A DNA stretch of 64,000 nucleotides, from NCBI RefSeq assembly GCF_031202305.1, contig NZ_CP101731.1:3598501-3662500 (forward strand). The letters run 5' to 3'. The notes under the pieces were generated by a model. The model saw nothing but the letters and a program-made list of their open reading frames with translations, searched no databases and was not told the origin of the DNA. Positions 17,297 to 26,883 of the stretch are shown here, one piece after another; within the stretch, counting starts at the first letter, position 1, and each line of letters opens with the position of its first letter. The position numbers were made by a program, and so were the translations under genes. The stretch is from Pelagibacterium sp. 26DY04 (GTDB taxonomy: Bacteria; Pseudomonadota; Alphaproteobacteria; Rhizobiales; Devosiaceae).

Positions 17297-17336
17297 TCAC
17301 CGGCGTTGATGCGGCCGAAACGGGGAGGGAGCGACG

Positions 17337-19283
17337 GTGTTTTCCAATGGCGACTACCTGACCGAAACCATCGCCCACTTCATTGGCCATTTCGATATGG
17401 CCGTTGAAGCGGCCCGCCTGCGCCAGGCCTACGACCCCTTCAAGGCGCCTTCGAACGAAGGCGATCCTGCTCCTGCCCCCACGGCTGCCGCGCTTCCCTT
17501 CACGCCTCCCGAGCTGGTCTTCGGCTATGATCCCAGCGTGGGCTGGCGCGCGCCCTCCGATGAGGGGATGATGTCGGCCGCAAAGCCCTTCTTTCGCTTC
17601 GAGCCTCCCACTCTGGAGTTCACGCCGGACACACTGGGCACGGCGCAATCCCATACGACCCTCGGGTTCTCGGGCGCCAGCGATATGGGTCCGCTGCTCG
17701 GCCCCCCGCCGCCCTCGATGATCGCCGTCGTCCAACAGCACCAGTTTCTCTTCGACAACGACGTCGTTGTGATCGGCACCCCTGATTTTGCCATCCCCGC
17801 GCCGACCGACACCGCATCCGAGCTGGCCGTGCTCAAGGCCCAGGCTGCCCAAGCCGGCGGTCCGCTCGCCAACAATCCCATCGGCTTTTCCGAAGCGGCG
17901 GTCGCCCCTTGGGTCCAAGCAACGCTCGATACGATCGCCACGGTCGAAAACCCCACGGCGGCCGGAGAAAACCTCTCGGGCGTCTGGGTCGATGGCCAGG
18001 TGTACGAGGAGGCGCCCGACCTCGACGATCACCTTCCGGCTACCTGGAAAGACCAGGAAGAGCCCGAACCCTCGTCAATGCCGATCCGGATCGATGCGTC
18101 CGAAACGCCAACCACCATGGAAGCCGACGCCGGCCACAACCTCGCGATCAACCAGGCCACCATCGTCAATGCCGGCCTCACCGGCACCGTGATCGCCGTT
18201 TCGGGCAATTCCTACGAACTGGACGTCATCGTCCAGACCAATGTGCTCGCCGACGTCGACGCCATTGCCGCCGATTTCCCCCTCGCTGCCGCCAACGATC
18301 TGGCCAATGTCACCACCAACATCGCCACCTTCGTCACCGAAACCCGCGACGCCGGTGGGGAGAAGGCTGAGCTCAACCCCGATCTCGTCCCGCTCAATTG
18401 GCAGGTGAGCGTAGTCGAAGGTGACATGATCTTTTTCGAATGGATCCAGCAATACACCCTGCAATCGGACAATGATTGCCTAGTGATGACCGCGACCGGC
18501 ACCACCACCACGGTGAGCACCGGCGCCAATGCAAGCTTTAACGGCGTTTCGCTGTCCGATCTGGGCGCGATGTACGATCTGATCCTGATCGGCGGCAATC
18601 TCTACGACGTCAACTACATCACCCAGACCAACATCCTCTACGACAACGACACGATCTCGAGCCACGGAGCGACCGGGGGCAACACCGGCTCGGTGGCAAC
18701 GGGCGGCAACCTGCTCTGGAACCAGGCCTCGATCCACAATGTAGGACCGGCAAACTGGACCCAGGGCCTTCCCGATCATTACCTCACCGCCTTCGAGGGT
18801 TTCGGGAACGGGGACTATTCGATGCCCGCCGGATTTGCCCATGACGGGATGTATGCGGGCGATCAGGTGCTCAACGTCCTCTACATCTCGGGCAACATCT
18901 ACGACGTCAACTACGTCAGCCAGACCAACATCTTGACTGACGGCGACCAGGTGATCCTCTACACGGATCAAGCCGGCAAGACAGGCGATTGGCAGATCAC
19001 CACGGGCGGTAACGTGCTGGTCAACGCCGCCGGCATCGTTGACAGCGATTCCAATGGCTCGACCTGCTATGTCGGCGGGGAATCCTATTCGGAAGCAATG
19101 CTGATCCAGTCCGGCATCGTCGATGGCCAGCCGCTGGCACCCTCCTCCCCCGACACGCTCGCCAACGAAGTCATCGCCTTTCTCGATGAAGACGAGGGAG
19201 CGGACGATGCTCTCGACTCCCAGCCCATCGGCAATGTTTCGCCCGGCCCGACTTACGACGTCATGGACCACGTTCTCGCCTGA
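17337..19283 (+). CDS. Large secreted repeat protein, unknown function, probable type I substrate
   Basis: The 648-residue acidic protein has no signal peptide or cysteine-rich part. The start is a GTG at 17337 behind a strong GGGAGGGA ribosome binding site. Residues 1-260 are Pro/Ala-rich with no known domain. From about 265 on there are repeated beta units ending in variants of GNxYDVNYxxQTNILxDxD (near 290, 425 and 525) and blocks starting ATGGN or TTGGN. The second and third copies are close at DNA level too (18595 and 18892 regions). TAAG occurs at residues 207-210, the tetrapeptide cut by LapG in LapA, although four residues can match by chance. The exporter genes follow directly. Confidence 0.78.
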   Translation: MFSNGDYLTETIAHFIGHFDMAVEAARLRQAYDPFKAPSNEGDPAPAPTAAALPFTPPELVFGYDPSVGWRAPSDEGMMSAAKPFFRFEPPTLEFTPDTLGTAQSHTTLGFSGASDMGPLLGPPPPSMIAVVQQHQFLFDNDVVVIGTPDFAIPAPTDTASELAVLKAQAAQAGGPLANNPIGFSEAAVAPWVQATLDTIATVENPTAAGENLSGVWVDGQVYEEAPDLDDHLPATWKDQEEPEPSSMPIRIDASETPTTMEADAGHNLAINQATIVNAGLTGTVIAVSGNSYELDVIVQTNVLADVDAIAADFPLAAANDLANVTTNIATFVTETRDAGGEKAELNPDLVPLNWQVSVVEGDMIFFEWIQQYTLQSDNDCLVMTATGTTTTVSTGANASFNGVSLSDLGAMYDLILIGGNLYDVNYITQTNILYDNDTISSHGATGGNTGSVATGGNLLWNQASIHNVGPANWTQGLPDHYLTAFEGFGNGDYSMPAGFAHDGMYAGDQVLNVLYISGNIYDVNYVSQTNILTDGDQVILYTDQAGKTGDWQITTGGNVLVNAAGIVDSDSNGSTCYVGGESYSEAMLIQSGIVDGQPLAPSSPDTLANEVIAFLDEDEGADDALDSQPIGNVSPGPTYDVMDHVLA

Positions 19284-19304
19284 GTACCTGAAAGGCCTCC
19301 TGCA

Positions 19305-21614
19305 ATGTCTGCAGTTCTGGACACCAAGCCCACCTCGCTCGAGACGCGGCACCATTCTCGTAACGAGGCGGCAATCGAGGAGGCCATGGCCAACATCGAT
19401 GCAACGCTTGCCGAACTCGAAGCCATGGTCCAGCCCCCTACGGAGTCACGTTTTCAGCCTCGGGTGGTGCCCGAGCCCGCCGTAAGCCGCCAGCCCGAGC
19501 AAAGACCCGCCCCCGTGCGCCCTTCCGCCCGCACGGCGGCCGAACCCGCACCCAGGCCCATACCGGCTCCCCCGGCGCAACCCAGCCGCTCGCCCGAACC
19601 ACCCTTGACCCAAGCCGCTCCCGCACCCAGGCCCGCTCCGCCCGTCCAGCCCGCTCCCCAATCCCAGATCAAGGCCGAGGCCCAGCCGCAGCCGCAGAGC
19701 AAGCCGCCTCTTGAGGCGCGCAATGACAGCCGCGCCGATCCTGCCTTCCCCCGCTCCGACCGCACACCGGAAATGGCGCCAGTCCTCGATGGGGAAGCTC
19801 TCACCAGGCCCCTCAGTCCCAAAGGCGGTGGCGGCGGAGGCAATGGCGCCAACAACGGGGGCGGCGGAGGAGGCGGGCGCGGTTTCCACAAGCCGGCCGA
19901 GCTGCCCGATTTCGCCAAGAGCTTTCAGAACGGCATCAACGCCGTCCGGCGAAACCTCGCCATGGTGATGATCTTTACGGTCGCGACCAATATCCTGGTC
20001 CTGGCGATCCCCATCTACCTGTTCCAGATTTCCGACCGCGTGCTCACATCCCGTTCGGTCGATACGCTGGTGATGCTCACCATCGCCGTGATCGGCGCGG
20101 TGGTCCTGCAGGCCGTATTGGACGCCATACGCCGGTTCATCCTCATGCGCACCGCCGTCGAACTCGAGGTTCAGCTCGGCGCCCCGGTGCTGAGTGCCGC
20201 CGCCCGCTCCTCACTCAATGGATCGAGCAAGGATTACCACATCCTGGGCGACCTGCAGAAACTGCGCTCCTTCATCACGTCGGGCACGCTGATCTCCATC
20301 CTCGATGCGCCCCTCGCCCCGCTGTTCATTCTCGCGGTGTTTCTGGTGCACCCGCATCTGGGGTTCATCGTCATCGGCTCCTGCCTGGCGCTGCTCGTCT
20401 TTGCCACCATCAACCAGCGCATGACCGCGCGGCATTTTTCCGATGCCAACGGCTTTCTGAGCCGCGCCACGCTCCACCTCGATTCCATGTCCCGCAACGC
20501 CCAGATCATCAACGCCCTCGCCATGATCCCCGAGGCCGTGCGCATCTGGGGCCGTGACACGGCCTATTCGCTCAAATCCCAGGTCCGCGCGCAGGACCGC
20601 AACGTCATCATCGCCTCGATCTCGAAATCGTTCCGGATGCTCACCCAAGTAGCCATGCTCGGCTGGGGCGCCTATCTTGCCCTCTCGGGCGAGATCACGG
20701 GCGGCATGGTGATCGCCGCCTCGATCATCGCCGCCCGTGCCTTGACCCCCATCGAGGGAGCGATCGAAGGCTGGCACCACTTCACCCAGTTCCGCACCTC
20801 TTTCAAGAAGATCCGCGGCCTGCTCCAGACATCCCCCCTCAACACCCCGCGCCTGCGGCTGCCCCAGCCCCAGGGGCGCCTCGATGTCGAGCGCATCCTG
20901 TTCGTCCCCCCGCCGACAAAGAAGGTCATCCTCAACGGCATCTCCTTTACCCTCCAGCCCGGAGAATCGCTCGCCATCATCGGCAATTCAGGTTCGGGCA
21001 AGACCACGCTGGGCAAGATGCTGGTGGGCTCGATCCTGCCCACCTCCGGCAATGTCCGGCTCGACCTCATGGATCTGCGCAATTGGGACATGCGCCAGTT
21101 CGGCGAAAGCATCGGCTATCTGCCCCAGGACGTGCAGCTCTTTCCCGGCACCATCAAGGCCAACATCGCCCGCATGCGCGACGATGCCAGCGACAGGGCG
21201 ATCTATGACGCCGCCGTGCTGGCCGACGTCCATGAAATGATCGCCACGCTCCCCCAGGGCTATGAAACCGTGGTCGCCGCCGACGGCGCGCCGCTCTCGG
21301 GCGGCCAGAAGCAGCGCATCGCGCTCGCCCGGGCCTTTTTCGGCGCCCCGCGCCTGGTGGTTCTGGACGAGCCCAACTCCAATCTCGATTCCCCCGGCGA
21401 AGCGGCGCTGGCCAAGGCCCTCATCCACGCCAAAAAGCAAGGCATCACCGTGGTCACCATCACCCAGCGCACCGCGCTCCTCAACTATGTCGACAAGATC
21501 ATGGTGCTCAACAACGGTTCGGTCGCCATGCTGGGCGAGCGCGCCAAGGTTCTCGCCGCGCTGACCCAGGGCCCGGCCGGCCCGCAGATTTCGAGCCGGG
21601 AGGACGACCAATGA
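19305..21614 (+). CDS. Type I secretion ABC transporter (PrtD-like) with long Pro/Gly-rich N-terminal extension
   Basis: The 769-residue exporter fuses a membrane domain (about 215-490, six helices) to an ATPase domain: Walker A GNSGSGKT (560-567), Q-loop at YLPQD, signature LSGGQ (664-668) and Walker B LVVLDEP (684-690). Residues 1-200 form an unusual extension: a short helical part, a Pro/Ala/Gln-rich stretch, then Gly runs (174-191). At the H-loop, the expected histidine after the last beta strand is Gln721 (TITQRTAL; codon CAG at 21465-21467). That is unusual and may slow ATP hydrolysis. It overlaps the adaptor gene by 4 bp. The likely cargo is the two proteins encoded upstream. Confidence 0.93.
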   Translation: MSAVLDTKPTSLETRHHSRNEAAIEEAMANIDATLAELEAMVQPPTESRFQPRVVPEPAVSRQPEQRPAPVRPSARTAAEPAPRPIPAPPAQPSRSPEPPLTQAAPAPRPAPPVQPAPQSQIKAEAQPQPQSKPPLEARNDSRADPAFPRSDRTPEMAPVLDGEALTRPLSPKGGGGGGNGANNGGGGGGGRGFHKPAELPDFAKSFQNGINAVRRNLAMVMIFTVATNILVLAIPIYLFQISDRVLTSRSVDTLVMLTIAVIGAVVLQAVLDAIRRFILMRTAVELEVQLGAPVLSAAARSSLNGSSKDYHILGDLQKLRSFITSGTLISILDAPLAPLFILAVFLVHPHLGFIVIGSCLALLVFATINQRMTARHFSDANGFLSRATLHLDSMSRNAQIINALAMIPEAVRIWGRDTAYSLKSQVRAQDRNVIIASISKSFRMLTQVAMLGWGAYLALSGEITGGMVIAASIIAARALTPIEGAIEGWHHFTQFRTSFKKIRGLLQTSPLNTPRLRLPQPQGRLDVERILFVPPPTKKVILNGISFTLQPGESLAIIGNSGSGKTTLGKMLVGSILPTSGNVRLDLMDLRNWDMRQFGESIGYLPQDVQLFPGTIKANIARMRDDASDRAIYDAAVLADVHEMIATLPQGYETVVAADGAPLSGGQKQRIALARAFFGAPRLVVLDEPNSNLDSPGEAALAKALIHAKKQGITVVTITQRTALLNYVDKIMVLNNGSVAMLGERAKVLAALTQGPAGPQISSREDDQ

Positions 21615-22945
21615 CGCTGGTTTCCCATTCCCCCACCACCGAATGGTATTCCGAGGTTCCCCGCTCGATCCGGTCCCAGGCGGTCTTCGGGCTCGTCCTC
21701 ATCGCCGTCACCTTCGGCGGCTTCGGCGTATGGGCCGGCATGGCCCCGCTCGCATCAGCCGTCATCGCCCCCGGCACGTTCGTGGCGACCGGCAGCAACA
21801 AGATCGTCCAGCACCTTGAGGGCGGCATCATCAGCCAGTTGCTGGTGACAGAAGGCGATCGGGTCACCGCCGGCCAGGAACTCGTGCGGCTCGATGGCAC
21901 CACGGCGCTGGCCACCGCGCGCGGCCTCGAATTGCGCGTTCTCCGCCTTGAAGCCACCGAGGCGCGCCTGCGCGCCCAGGTCAACGGCCAGACCTCCTAT
22001 CAGGCGCCGGATTCGATTATCGAGAACCTTAACGATCCCGAAGTGCGCTCAATCCACGACGACCAGCAGGAAAGCTTCCAGGCGGCGCTCCTGACCCTGC
22101 AGAACCGCATCGACGTGCTCAGCGAAAACGTCCGCTCGCTGCAATACCAGTCAAGCGGCATCACCGCCCAGCTCACCTCCCTGCGCCGCCAGCGCGAATT
22201 GCTGGCCGACGACTTCGAGGTGCAGCAGACCCTCTATGATCGCCGCCTCACCACCTTGTCCTCGCTAAATTCCCTGCAGCGCGCCCTTGCCGATGCCGAT
22301 GGCGACATCGCCCGGCTCGAGGCCGAGGCGCAGATGGGCCAGGCCCAGATCGATCAGCACAACCGCGAGATCGAGCAGTTGCGCACCGAAGATCGCCAAC
22401 TGGCCCTCAGCGAATTGCAGGACGTATCCTCGGAGCTGGAAACCCTGCGCGAACAGATGCGCGACGCCGAAAACATTCTCTCGCGCACCGTGATCACTTC
22501 CCCGGTCGACGGCATCGTGGTGCGCATGCACTACCACACCTCCGGCGGCGTCATCGAAAGCGGCCGCCCCATCCTCGAAATCCTGCCTTCCGATGTTCCT
22601 CTCATCATCGAGGCGCAGATCCCGCGCATGCAGATCGATGAGATCGAGTTGGGCCAGCCGGCCAATATCAGGCTCTCGGCGCTCAACCAGCGCACGACGC
22701 CCATGCTGGAAGGGGAAGTGATCTACGTTTCCGCCGACTCGGTCACCGAAACCGCCCAGGGCAATCAGGAAATCTACATCGCGCGCGTGACCATCCCCGC
22801 CGAACAGCTCGATCGCGTGCACGGTTTCACGCCGACCCCTGGTATGCCGGCTGAAATCCTGATCGAAACCGACGAGCGCACCTTCTTTGAATACCTCGCG
22901 CGCCCCATCGTCGACAGCATGGCTCGCGCCTTCCGCGAGCAATAG
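21611..22945 (+). CDS. HlyD/PrtE-family type I secretion periplasmic adaptor
   Basis: The 444-residue membrane-fusion protein has one N-terminal membrane helix (about 22-46), a biotinyl-lipoyl half-motif (IVQHLEGGIISQLLV, near 65-80) and long coiled coils (about 95-290). The second lipoyl half (TVITSPVDGIVVRM) and the C-terminal HlyD beta-barrel (GFTPTPGMPAEILI) follow. It bridges the ABC exporter to an outer-membrane TolC-like channel, which is not encoded in the window. The ATG overlaps the transporter stop (ATGA), so the two subunits are translationally coupled. Confidence 0.93.
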   Translation: MTLVSHSPTTEWYSEVPRSIRSQAVFGLVLIAVTFGGFGVWAGMAPLASAVIAPGTFVATGSNKIVQHLEGGIISQLLVTEGDRVTAGQELVRLDGTTALATARGLELRVLRLEATEARLRAQVNGQTSYQAPDSIIENLNDPEVRSIHDDQQESFQAALLTLQNRIDVLSENVRSLQYQSSGITAQLTSLRRQRELLADDFEVQQTLYDRRLTTLSSLNSLQRALADADGDIARLEAEAQMGQAQIDQHNREIEQLRTEDRQLALSELQDVSSELETLREQMRDAENILSRTVITSPVDGIVVRMHYHTSGGVIESGRPILEILPSDVPLIIEAQIPRMQIDEIELGQPANIRLSALNQRTTPMLEGEVIYVSADSVTETAQGNQEIYIARVTIPAEQLDRVHGFTPTPGMPAEILIETDERTFFEYLARPIVDSMARAFREQ

Positions 22946-22987
22946 CGAACGGGGCGGAGTTCGGCAAAACCGATGCACAACCCTCAC

Positions 22988-23022
22988 CTGTCATTCCGGG
23001 GCTTGTCCCCCGAATCCAGCAG
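22988..23022. repeat. Intergenic palindromic repeat (REP-like)
   Basis: The segment CTGTCATTCCGGGGCTTG and what follows form an imperfect palindrome (ATTCCGGGG/CCCCCGAAT). Sequences of this kind occur as dispersed intergenic repeats in many alphaproteobacterial genomes. It lies between the convergent adaptor and GT8 genes, where it could also act as a bidirectional terminator. Confidence 0.5.
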
Positions 23023-23057
23023 CAGCCTGGCCGATTGACCGCAGAGGGAACCGCCCG

Positions 23058-23948
23058 CTAGCTCGCCCGCAAAAACGGCAGGTAGCGCGCCAGCCGTCCC
23101 CGCACCCGATGCCGGAAGTAGCGGTAGTAGAGCTCGTTGGTCATCACGTGCCGATAGAGCCGGAAAAACGCAACGCGCGCGAAAAGCTTCCAAGGCTTGG
23201 CGTGCCCCGTATAGTGGAACAGATGCGCCCCCATGCGCTCATGTTCGGGCTTGGGGGAAGTGACGTTCCAGCCGGCATCGAGCGGTTGCCAGTTGTTGCG
23301 GAAAATCAGGTTGAGAACGTTCTGGCTGAAGCTCAATTTGGCGGCGGTGCCGTCGTTGATCAGCGTTTCGAGCTTTTCGGCAACCCCGAAATCGCGCCAG
23401 CGCTTCATGTCGATCACCAGCAATCCCGCATTGAAATAGGGATCGGCCGGATCGAGCACGCCGCCACGCCCGCGCAAATCGTGATGGGCGGCAAGCAGCT
23501 TGCCCCAGGCGTCTTCCACGGCGGCAAAGGCCTTGTCGCCAAGATCGGCTTCCCAGATCCGCTCGATGGGTGAAACCACCATCATGTCGCAATCGAGATA
23601 GATCAGCCGCTCGATCTCGGCGGGAAGGAAACGGTCCATCACGAACCGCGCATAGGGAATGTCGCCCAACCGCTTGTTTTTCGGTACGCGCCCCAAAAGG
23701 TCGAGGAAATGCTCGGTCTTGCTCAGATCGTAAAAGCGCAGCGCCGAGCCGAACTCGCTTTCGATCTTGAGAAGATCGGCCCGATGCTCTTCGGTCATCG
23801 GCTGATGGCAGAGGTGGAAAACCAGATCGCGCTTGCGCTGGGTGGAAACGCAGATCGAGCGCATCGTCGCATAGGCGGGCGCCCAGAAATCGTCGTCGAA
23901 GGTGAGCGCGATGTGAATCGGGCCGTCGCCCAGAGTGTGCATGACCAA
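23058..23948 (-). CDS. Glycosyltransferase family 8 protein (copy 1)
   Basis: The 296-residue GT-A transferase has the DxD metal motif as Asp119-Cys-Asp121 in IYLDCDMMVV and the GT8 block DPADPYFNAGLLVIDM. Its C-terminal GWNV and HYTGHAKPW segments carry the HxxGxxKPW-like sugar/metal site. GT8 enzymes are retaining galactosyl/glucosyltransferases acting on LPS or capsule. It is a clear paralogue of the genes at 23965 and 28700. The ATG at 23948 has AAAGGA six bases upstream; a second ATG lies two codons later. It is last in a three-gene minus-strand string after copy 2. Confidence 0.88.
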   Translation of the reverse strand: MVMHTLGDGPIHIALTFDDDFWAPAYATMRSICVSTQRKRDLVFHLCHQPMTEEHRADLLKIESEFGSALRFYDLSKTEHFLDLLGRVPKNKRLGDIPYARFVMDRFLPAEIERLIYLDCDMMVVSPIERIWEADLGDKAFAAVEDAWGKLLAAHHDLRGRGGVLDPADPYFNAGLLVIDMKRWRDFGVAEKLETLINDGTAAKLSFSQNVLNLIFRNNWQPLDAGWNVTSPKPEHERMGAHLFHYTGHAKPWKLFARVAFFRLYRHVMTNELYYRYFRHRVRGRLARYLPFLRAS

Positions 23949-23964
23949 GGGTCCTTTGGCAGGT

Positions 23965-24912
23965 CTACGCGGCGGGCGGAGTGGCCGGACGCGGCGCGGA
24001 CGAACCCCGCACGCGGCGGCTCGCCCCGATAAAGGGCAGGTATTTGCCGACCGTCTTTTTCATGCGATAGCGCCAGAATTTATAGAACAGCGCATTGGTC
24101 ATCATGTGCCGGTAGATTCGCGCATAGCCCACCCCGCGCAGATGCGCCGTCAGCGTCCAGGGCCTCGTGTCGCCCGTGTAATGGAGATTGTAGGGGTTGA
24201 GCGAGACATGGGCGCGGTGCGGATCGATGACGTTCCAGAGCGTATCGAGCGGCTGCCACTTGTCCTTCAAAATGAGGTTGATGACATTCTGGCTGTAGCT
24301 CAGCCGGTCGACCGAGCCGTCGGCGATCAGCGCCTGGAGCTTGCCGAAGACGTCCAGCTCGCGCCAGCGCTCGAGATCGAGCACCAGAAGGCCCGCATTG
24401 AAATAAGGATCGGCCGGATCGAGCAGGTCGCTCTTTTCGGCGATGTCGCGCCCGCTGCCGATCAGCTTGCCCCAGGGCTCGGGCACCGCCGCTGCCGGCT
24501 TGCCGCCCAGATCGGCTTCCCACAGCCCTTCGATGGGCGCCATCATCATCATATCGCAGTCGAGATAGATGATGCGCCTGACGTCGGCGGGCAGGAAGCT
24601 TTCGAGCACGAAGCGCGCATAGACGATGTCGGTCAACCGCTTGTGATAGGGGACCCTGCCCATGAGCTCGCGGAATTTCGGCGTCTGGGTAAGGTCGTAA
24701 AACCGCAGGCTGGCGCCGAATTCGACCTCGATTTCCATAAGGTCGGCGCGGTGCTCGGGCGAGAGCGGACGATGGCAGAGATGGAAAACCAGATCGCGGC
24801 GACGGTGGGTCGCAAGGCATATCGAGCGCATGGTGGCATAAGCCGGTGCCCAGAATCCGTCGTCAAAGGTGAGCGCGACATGGATCGGATCGGCGCCCTT
24901 ATGGGATGACAT
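23965..24912 (-). CDS. Glycosyltransferase family 8 protein (copy 2)
   Basis: This paralogue of the neighbouring GT8 protein has 315 residues from the start at 24912. I chose that start because it aligns with the N-termini of the other two copies (short lead, then PIHVALTFDDGFWAPAY); a start at 24954 is also open. The DxD is in IYLDCDMMMM. DPADPYFNAGLLVLDL and the C-terminal HYTGDTRPW, a variant of HxxGxxKPW, are present. The tail ends in an Ala/Pro/Arg-rich stretch missing from the other copies. It lies 16 bp upstream of copy 1 and 81 bp downstream of the ligase/polymerase gene. Confidence 0.86.
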   Translation of the reverse strand: MSSHKGADPIHVALTFDDGFWAPAYATMRSICLATHRRRDLVFHLCHRPLSPEHRADLMEIEVEFGASLRFYDLTQTPKFRELMGRVPYHKRLTDIVYARFVLESFLPADVRRIIYLDCDMMMMAPIEGLWEADLGGKPAAAVPEPWGKLIGSGRDIAEKSDLLDPADPYFNAGLLVLDLERWRELDVFGKLQALIADGSVDRLSYSQNVINLILKDKWQPLDTLWNVIDPHRAHVSLNPYNLHYTGDTRPWTLTAHLRGVGYARIYRHMMTNALFYKFWRYRMKKTVGKYLPFIGASRRVRGSSAPRPATPPAA

Positions 24913-24993
24913 GGATGATTGCCCTGGCTGAACCGTTTCTCGATTCAGCCTCATCTAGTCGCGCCAGATGACAGTTATGTAACAACGCCCAAT

Positions 24994-26223
24994 CTAAGCG
25001 CGCGGCCGGTCCTTGCAGAAGCCCAGCAGCACCGCCGTGAACACCGCCCCAAAGCATAACAACAGTTCGGCGGCGAAGGCCGATCCGAAAATGCCGTAGA
25101 TCGCATAGCAGGCGCTGAGCACAAAGCCGCCATAGAGGCGCGCGTGATGCTGGCTGTCGCGTTCGGATCTCCAGGTCGCGACGATGGGAACCAGCAGATA
25201 GATGAAATAGGAGGCGAGCCCGAATATGCCGGCCAGCGCGGCGAAATTGATGTAGTCGTTATGAAGGTGCGACCAGCGGGCCACATGTTCGGCGATGCTG
25301 GGGTCCATCATATAGGGCCGCGCCGCCTGCACGTGATGCCGCCAGCCGTGCCCGAAGACCGGTGCATCGAAAAACGCCAGGATCCCGCCGCGATAGAGTT
25401 CGAGCCTGATAGCGACGGAGCGGTCGATGGCCTGGCCTTCGGTCAGGAACAGATAGATCGATTCGATCGCCTGGAAGGCGCGGGTATCGGCGCCCAGCGC
25501 GATCACCCCCGCCACCCCGACACTGCCGGCGAGCACCGCGGCGCCGGCCAGGATCAGCCGCCCTCGATTGGACAGCTTGACGCCAACGAAGATCGCAAAC
25601 AAGACACACAGCGCCATGATGATCAGGATCGCCGCCCGCGTGCCGGCCAGAATGACGGCATAAGTGGCAACCAGCGGGCCGACAAAGAAGATGAAGCGCC
25701 GCCAGCCCTTGATCGCCCAAAAGCCCATGAGCGAGAGAAAGCCCAGCATCACCGAGGCCATGGCGAAGGGATTGGTGGTGTTGAATAGGCCGACCACCCG
25801 CCGGATTCCCAGGATGTGCACGTCATAGACCGCCGTGCCCAGGGCGATGATCGCCCCGACCAGCGCCAACGTCGCAACGATCAGCGTGTTGTTGGGCCTG
25901 GCCGAGCGGTCCAGCAAGCCAATGGTGGGAATGAACAGCAGATAGGGCAGGAAATTGCCCACATTCTCGAAATGCTCCCAGCCGCCTGCAGCAAAGATGA
26001 AGGCGACGAGCATGAAGAGAAAGGCGCAAAGATAGGCGTAGGATTCCCAGCGGTTCATCGCATGGCGCGCATCGGCATCCATGAACAGGAACGGCCAGGC
26101 GATGACGAGAACGATAAGATAGATATAAGGAGAAGCGTTGCCGATGAGATTTGCCAGAACCAACAGCGAGATCAGGACGATCCAGGTGGCGATTGTCGGG
26201 GCGGTGCCCAGTCTTTGTAGCAT
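24994..26223 (-). CDS. O-antigen ligase / Wzy-type polymerase (second copy)
   Basis: The 409-residue integral membrane protein has about 10-12 helices. The periplasmic Wzy_C loop contains FGHGWRHHVQA and then WSHLHNDYINFAALAG; the LHNDY motif is typical of WaaL/Wzy ligases and polymerases. The open frame reaches 26364, but the ATG at 26223 follows TGGAGA and begins the first helix, so I chose it. It starts the minus-strand string of this second glycan cluster and is divergent from the ParB-like small genes. Whether it polymerises or ligates is not decided by sequence. It is only weakly similar by eye to the copy at 3198. Confidence 0.85.
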   Translation of the reverse strand: MLQRLGTAPTIATWIVLISLLVLANLIGNASPYIYLIVLVIAWPFLFMDADARHAMNRWESYAYLCAFLFMLVAFIFAAGGWEHFENVGNFLPYLLFIPTIGLLDRSARPNNTLIVATLALVGAIIALGTAVYDVHILGIRRVVGLFNTTNPFAMASVMLGFLSLMGFWAIKGWRRFIFFVGPLVATYAVILAGTRAAILIIMALCVLFAIFVGVKLSNRGRLILAGAAVLAGSVGVAGVIALGADTRAFQAIESIYLFLTEGQAIDRSVAIRLELYRGGILAFFDAPVFGHGWRHHVQAARPYMMDPSIAEHVARWSHLHNDYINFAALAGIFGLASYFIYLLVPIVATWRSERDSQHHARLYGGFVLSACYAIYGIFGSAFAAELLLCFGAVFTAVLLGFCKDRPRA

Positions 26224-26349
26224 GCTGTCTCCAGATCGATGCGGAAAGCATCGCGAATTTTCCGACCAGCGCGTATTAGGACAACCCGGTCGCGAGCGCC
26301 AAGACCAATACATCGGCACAATCGGAGTGTCGCCACAGAAATGAGACAA

Positions 26350-26883
26350 ATGTCCGACGCACAAGAAGTCTTTGACGGCTTATCGACGAACATGCGGCTG
26401 CACCGGGATCGCATCCCGGAGGGCGCGGCGCGCTACAGCCTGGAGACGATCGATGACCGGCAAGCACTCGACGCCCTTTTCACCTGCTATCGCGGCACGC
26501 CCACCCAGGTGGAATGTTCGATGAAGAACCCCTTCGCCTTCCCGATGCGGATCAGTGAGGTGCGCCAACGGCTCGGTGAATTCGAGCCCGCCAATCGCGC
26601 CGCATTCGAGCGCTATGTCGCAGCGTTCAACGCGGTCGGGGACGAGCCGATTGAAATGGTGATCCCCGCCTATGCGCTTGGCAAAGAGGGCTTCCTGCTG
26701 CTCGACGGCAATCACCGCGCCACCGCCGCCGCCATTGCCGGCCGCCCCTTCCGTTTGACGCTCGCCACCCTCAATGGCCCGGTCGACCGGCGCATTCTCA
26801 AGGACCTCAAATTCTGGGATGGCGGTCTCAAGCGGTTCGGCCGGCGGCTCCGCCGCACCCTCGGTGCCGGAGCGGCCTCATGA
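26350..26883 (+). CDS. ParB/sulfiredoxin-fold-like small protein (copy A)
   Basis: The 177-residue soluble protein has a C-terminal block PIEMVIPAYALGKEG followed by LLLDGNHRATAAAIAG. DGNHR resembles the ParB/Srx-fold nucleotide-binding signature. The remainder (SMKNPFAFPMRISEVRQRL) has no family I recognise. The next gene encodes a diverged paralogue with the same order of motifs. The start is uncertain: ATGs at 26341 and 26350 are both possible and neither has a strong ribosome binding site. Its role in a glycosyltransferase cluster is unknown. A nucleotide-dependent modification or sensing role is only a guess. Confidence 0.65.
   Translation: MSDAQEVFDGLSTNMRLHRDRIPEGAARYSLETIDDRQALDALFTCYRGTPTQVECSMKNPFAFPMRISEVRQRLGEFEPANRAAFERYVAAFNAVGDEPIEMVIPAYALGKEGFLLLDGNHRATAAAIAGRPFRLTLATLNGPVDRRILKDLKFWDGGLKRFGRRLRRTLGAGAAS

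Noticed and set aside
17955-17966. TAAG in the second secreted protein as a proven LapG cleavage site
   Set aside because: Four residues occur often by chance and the LapA retention module is not visible. It is kept only as supporting detail in one finding.
22988-23022. CRISPR-like repeat
   Set aside because: A single imperfect palindrome with no spacer-repeat series.
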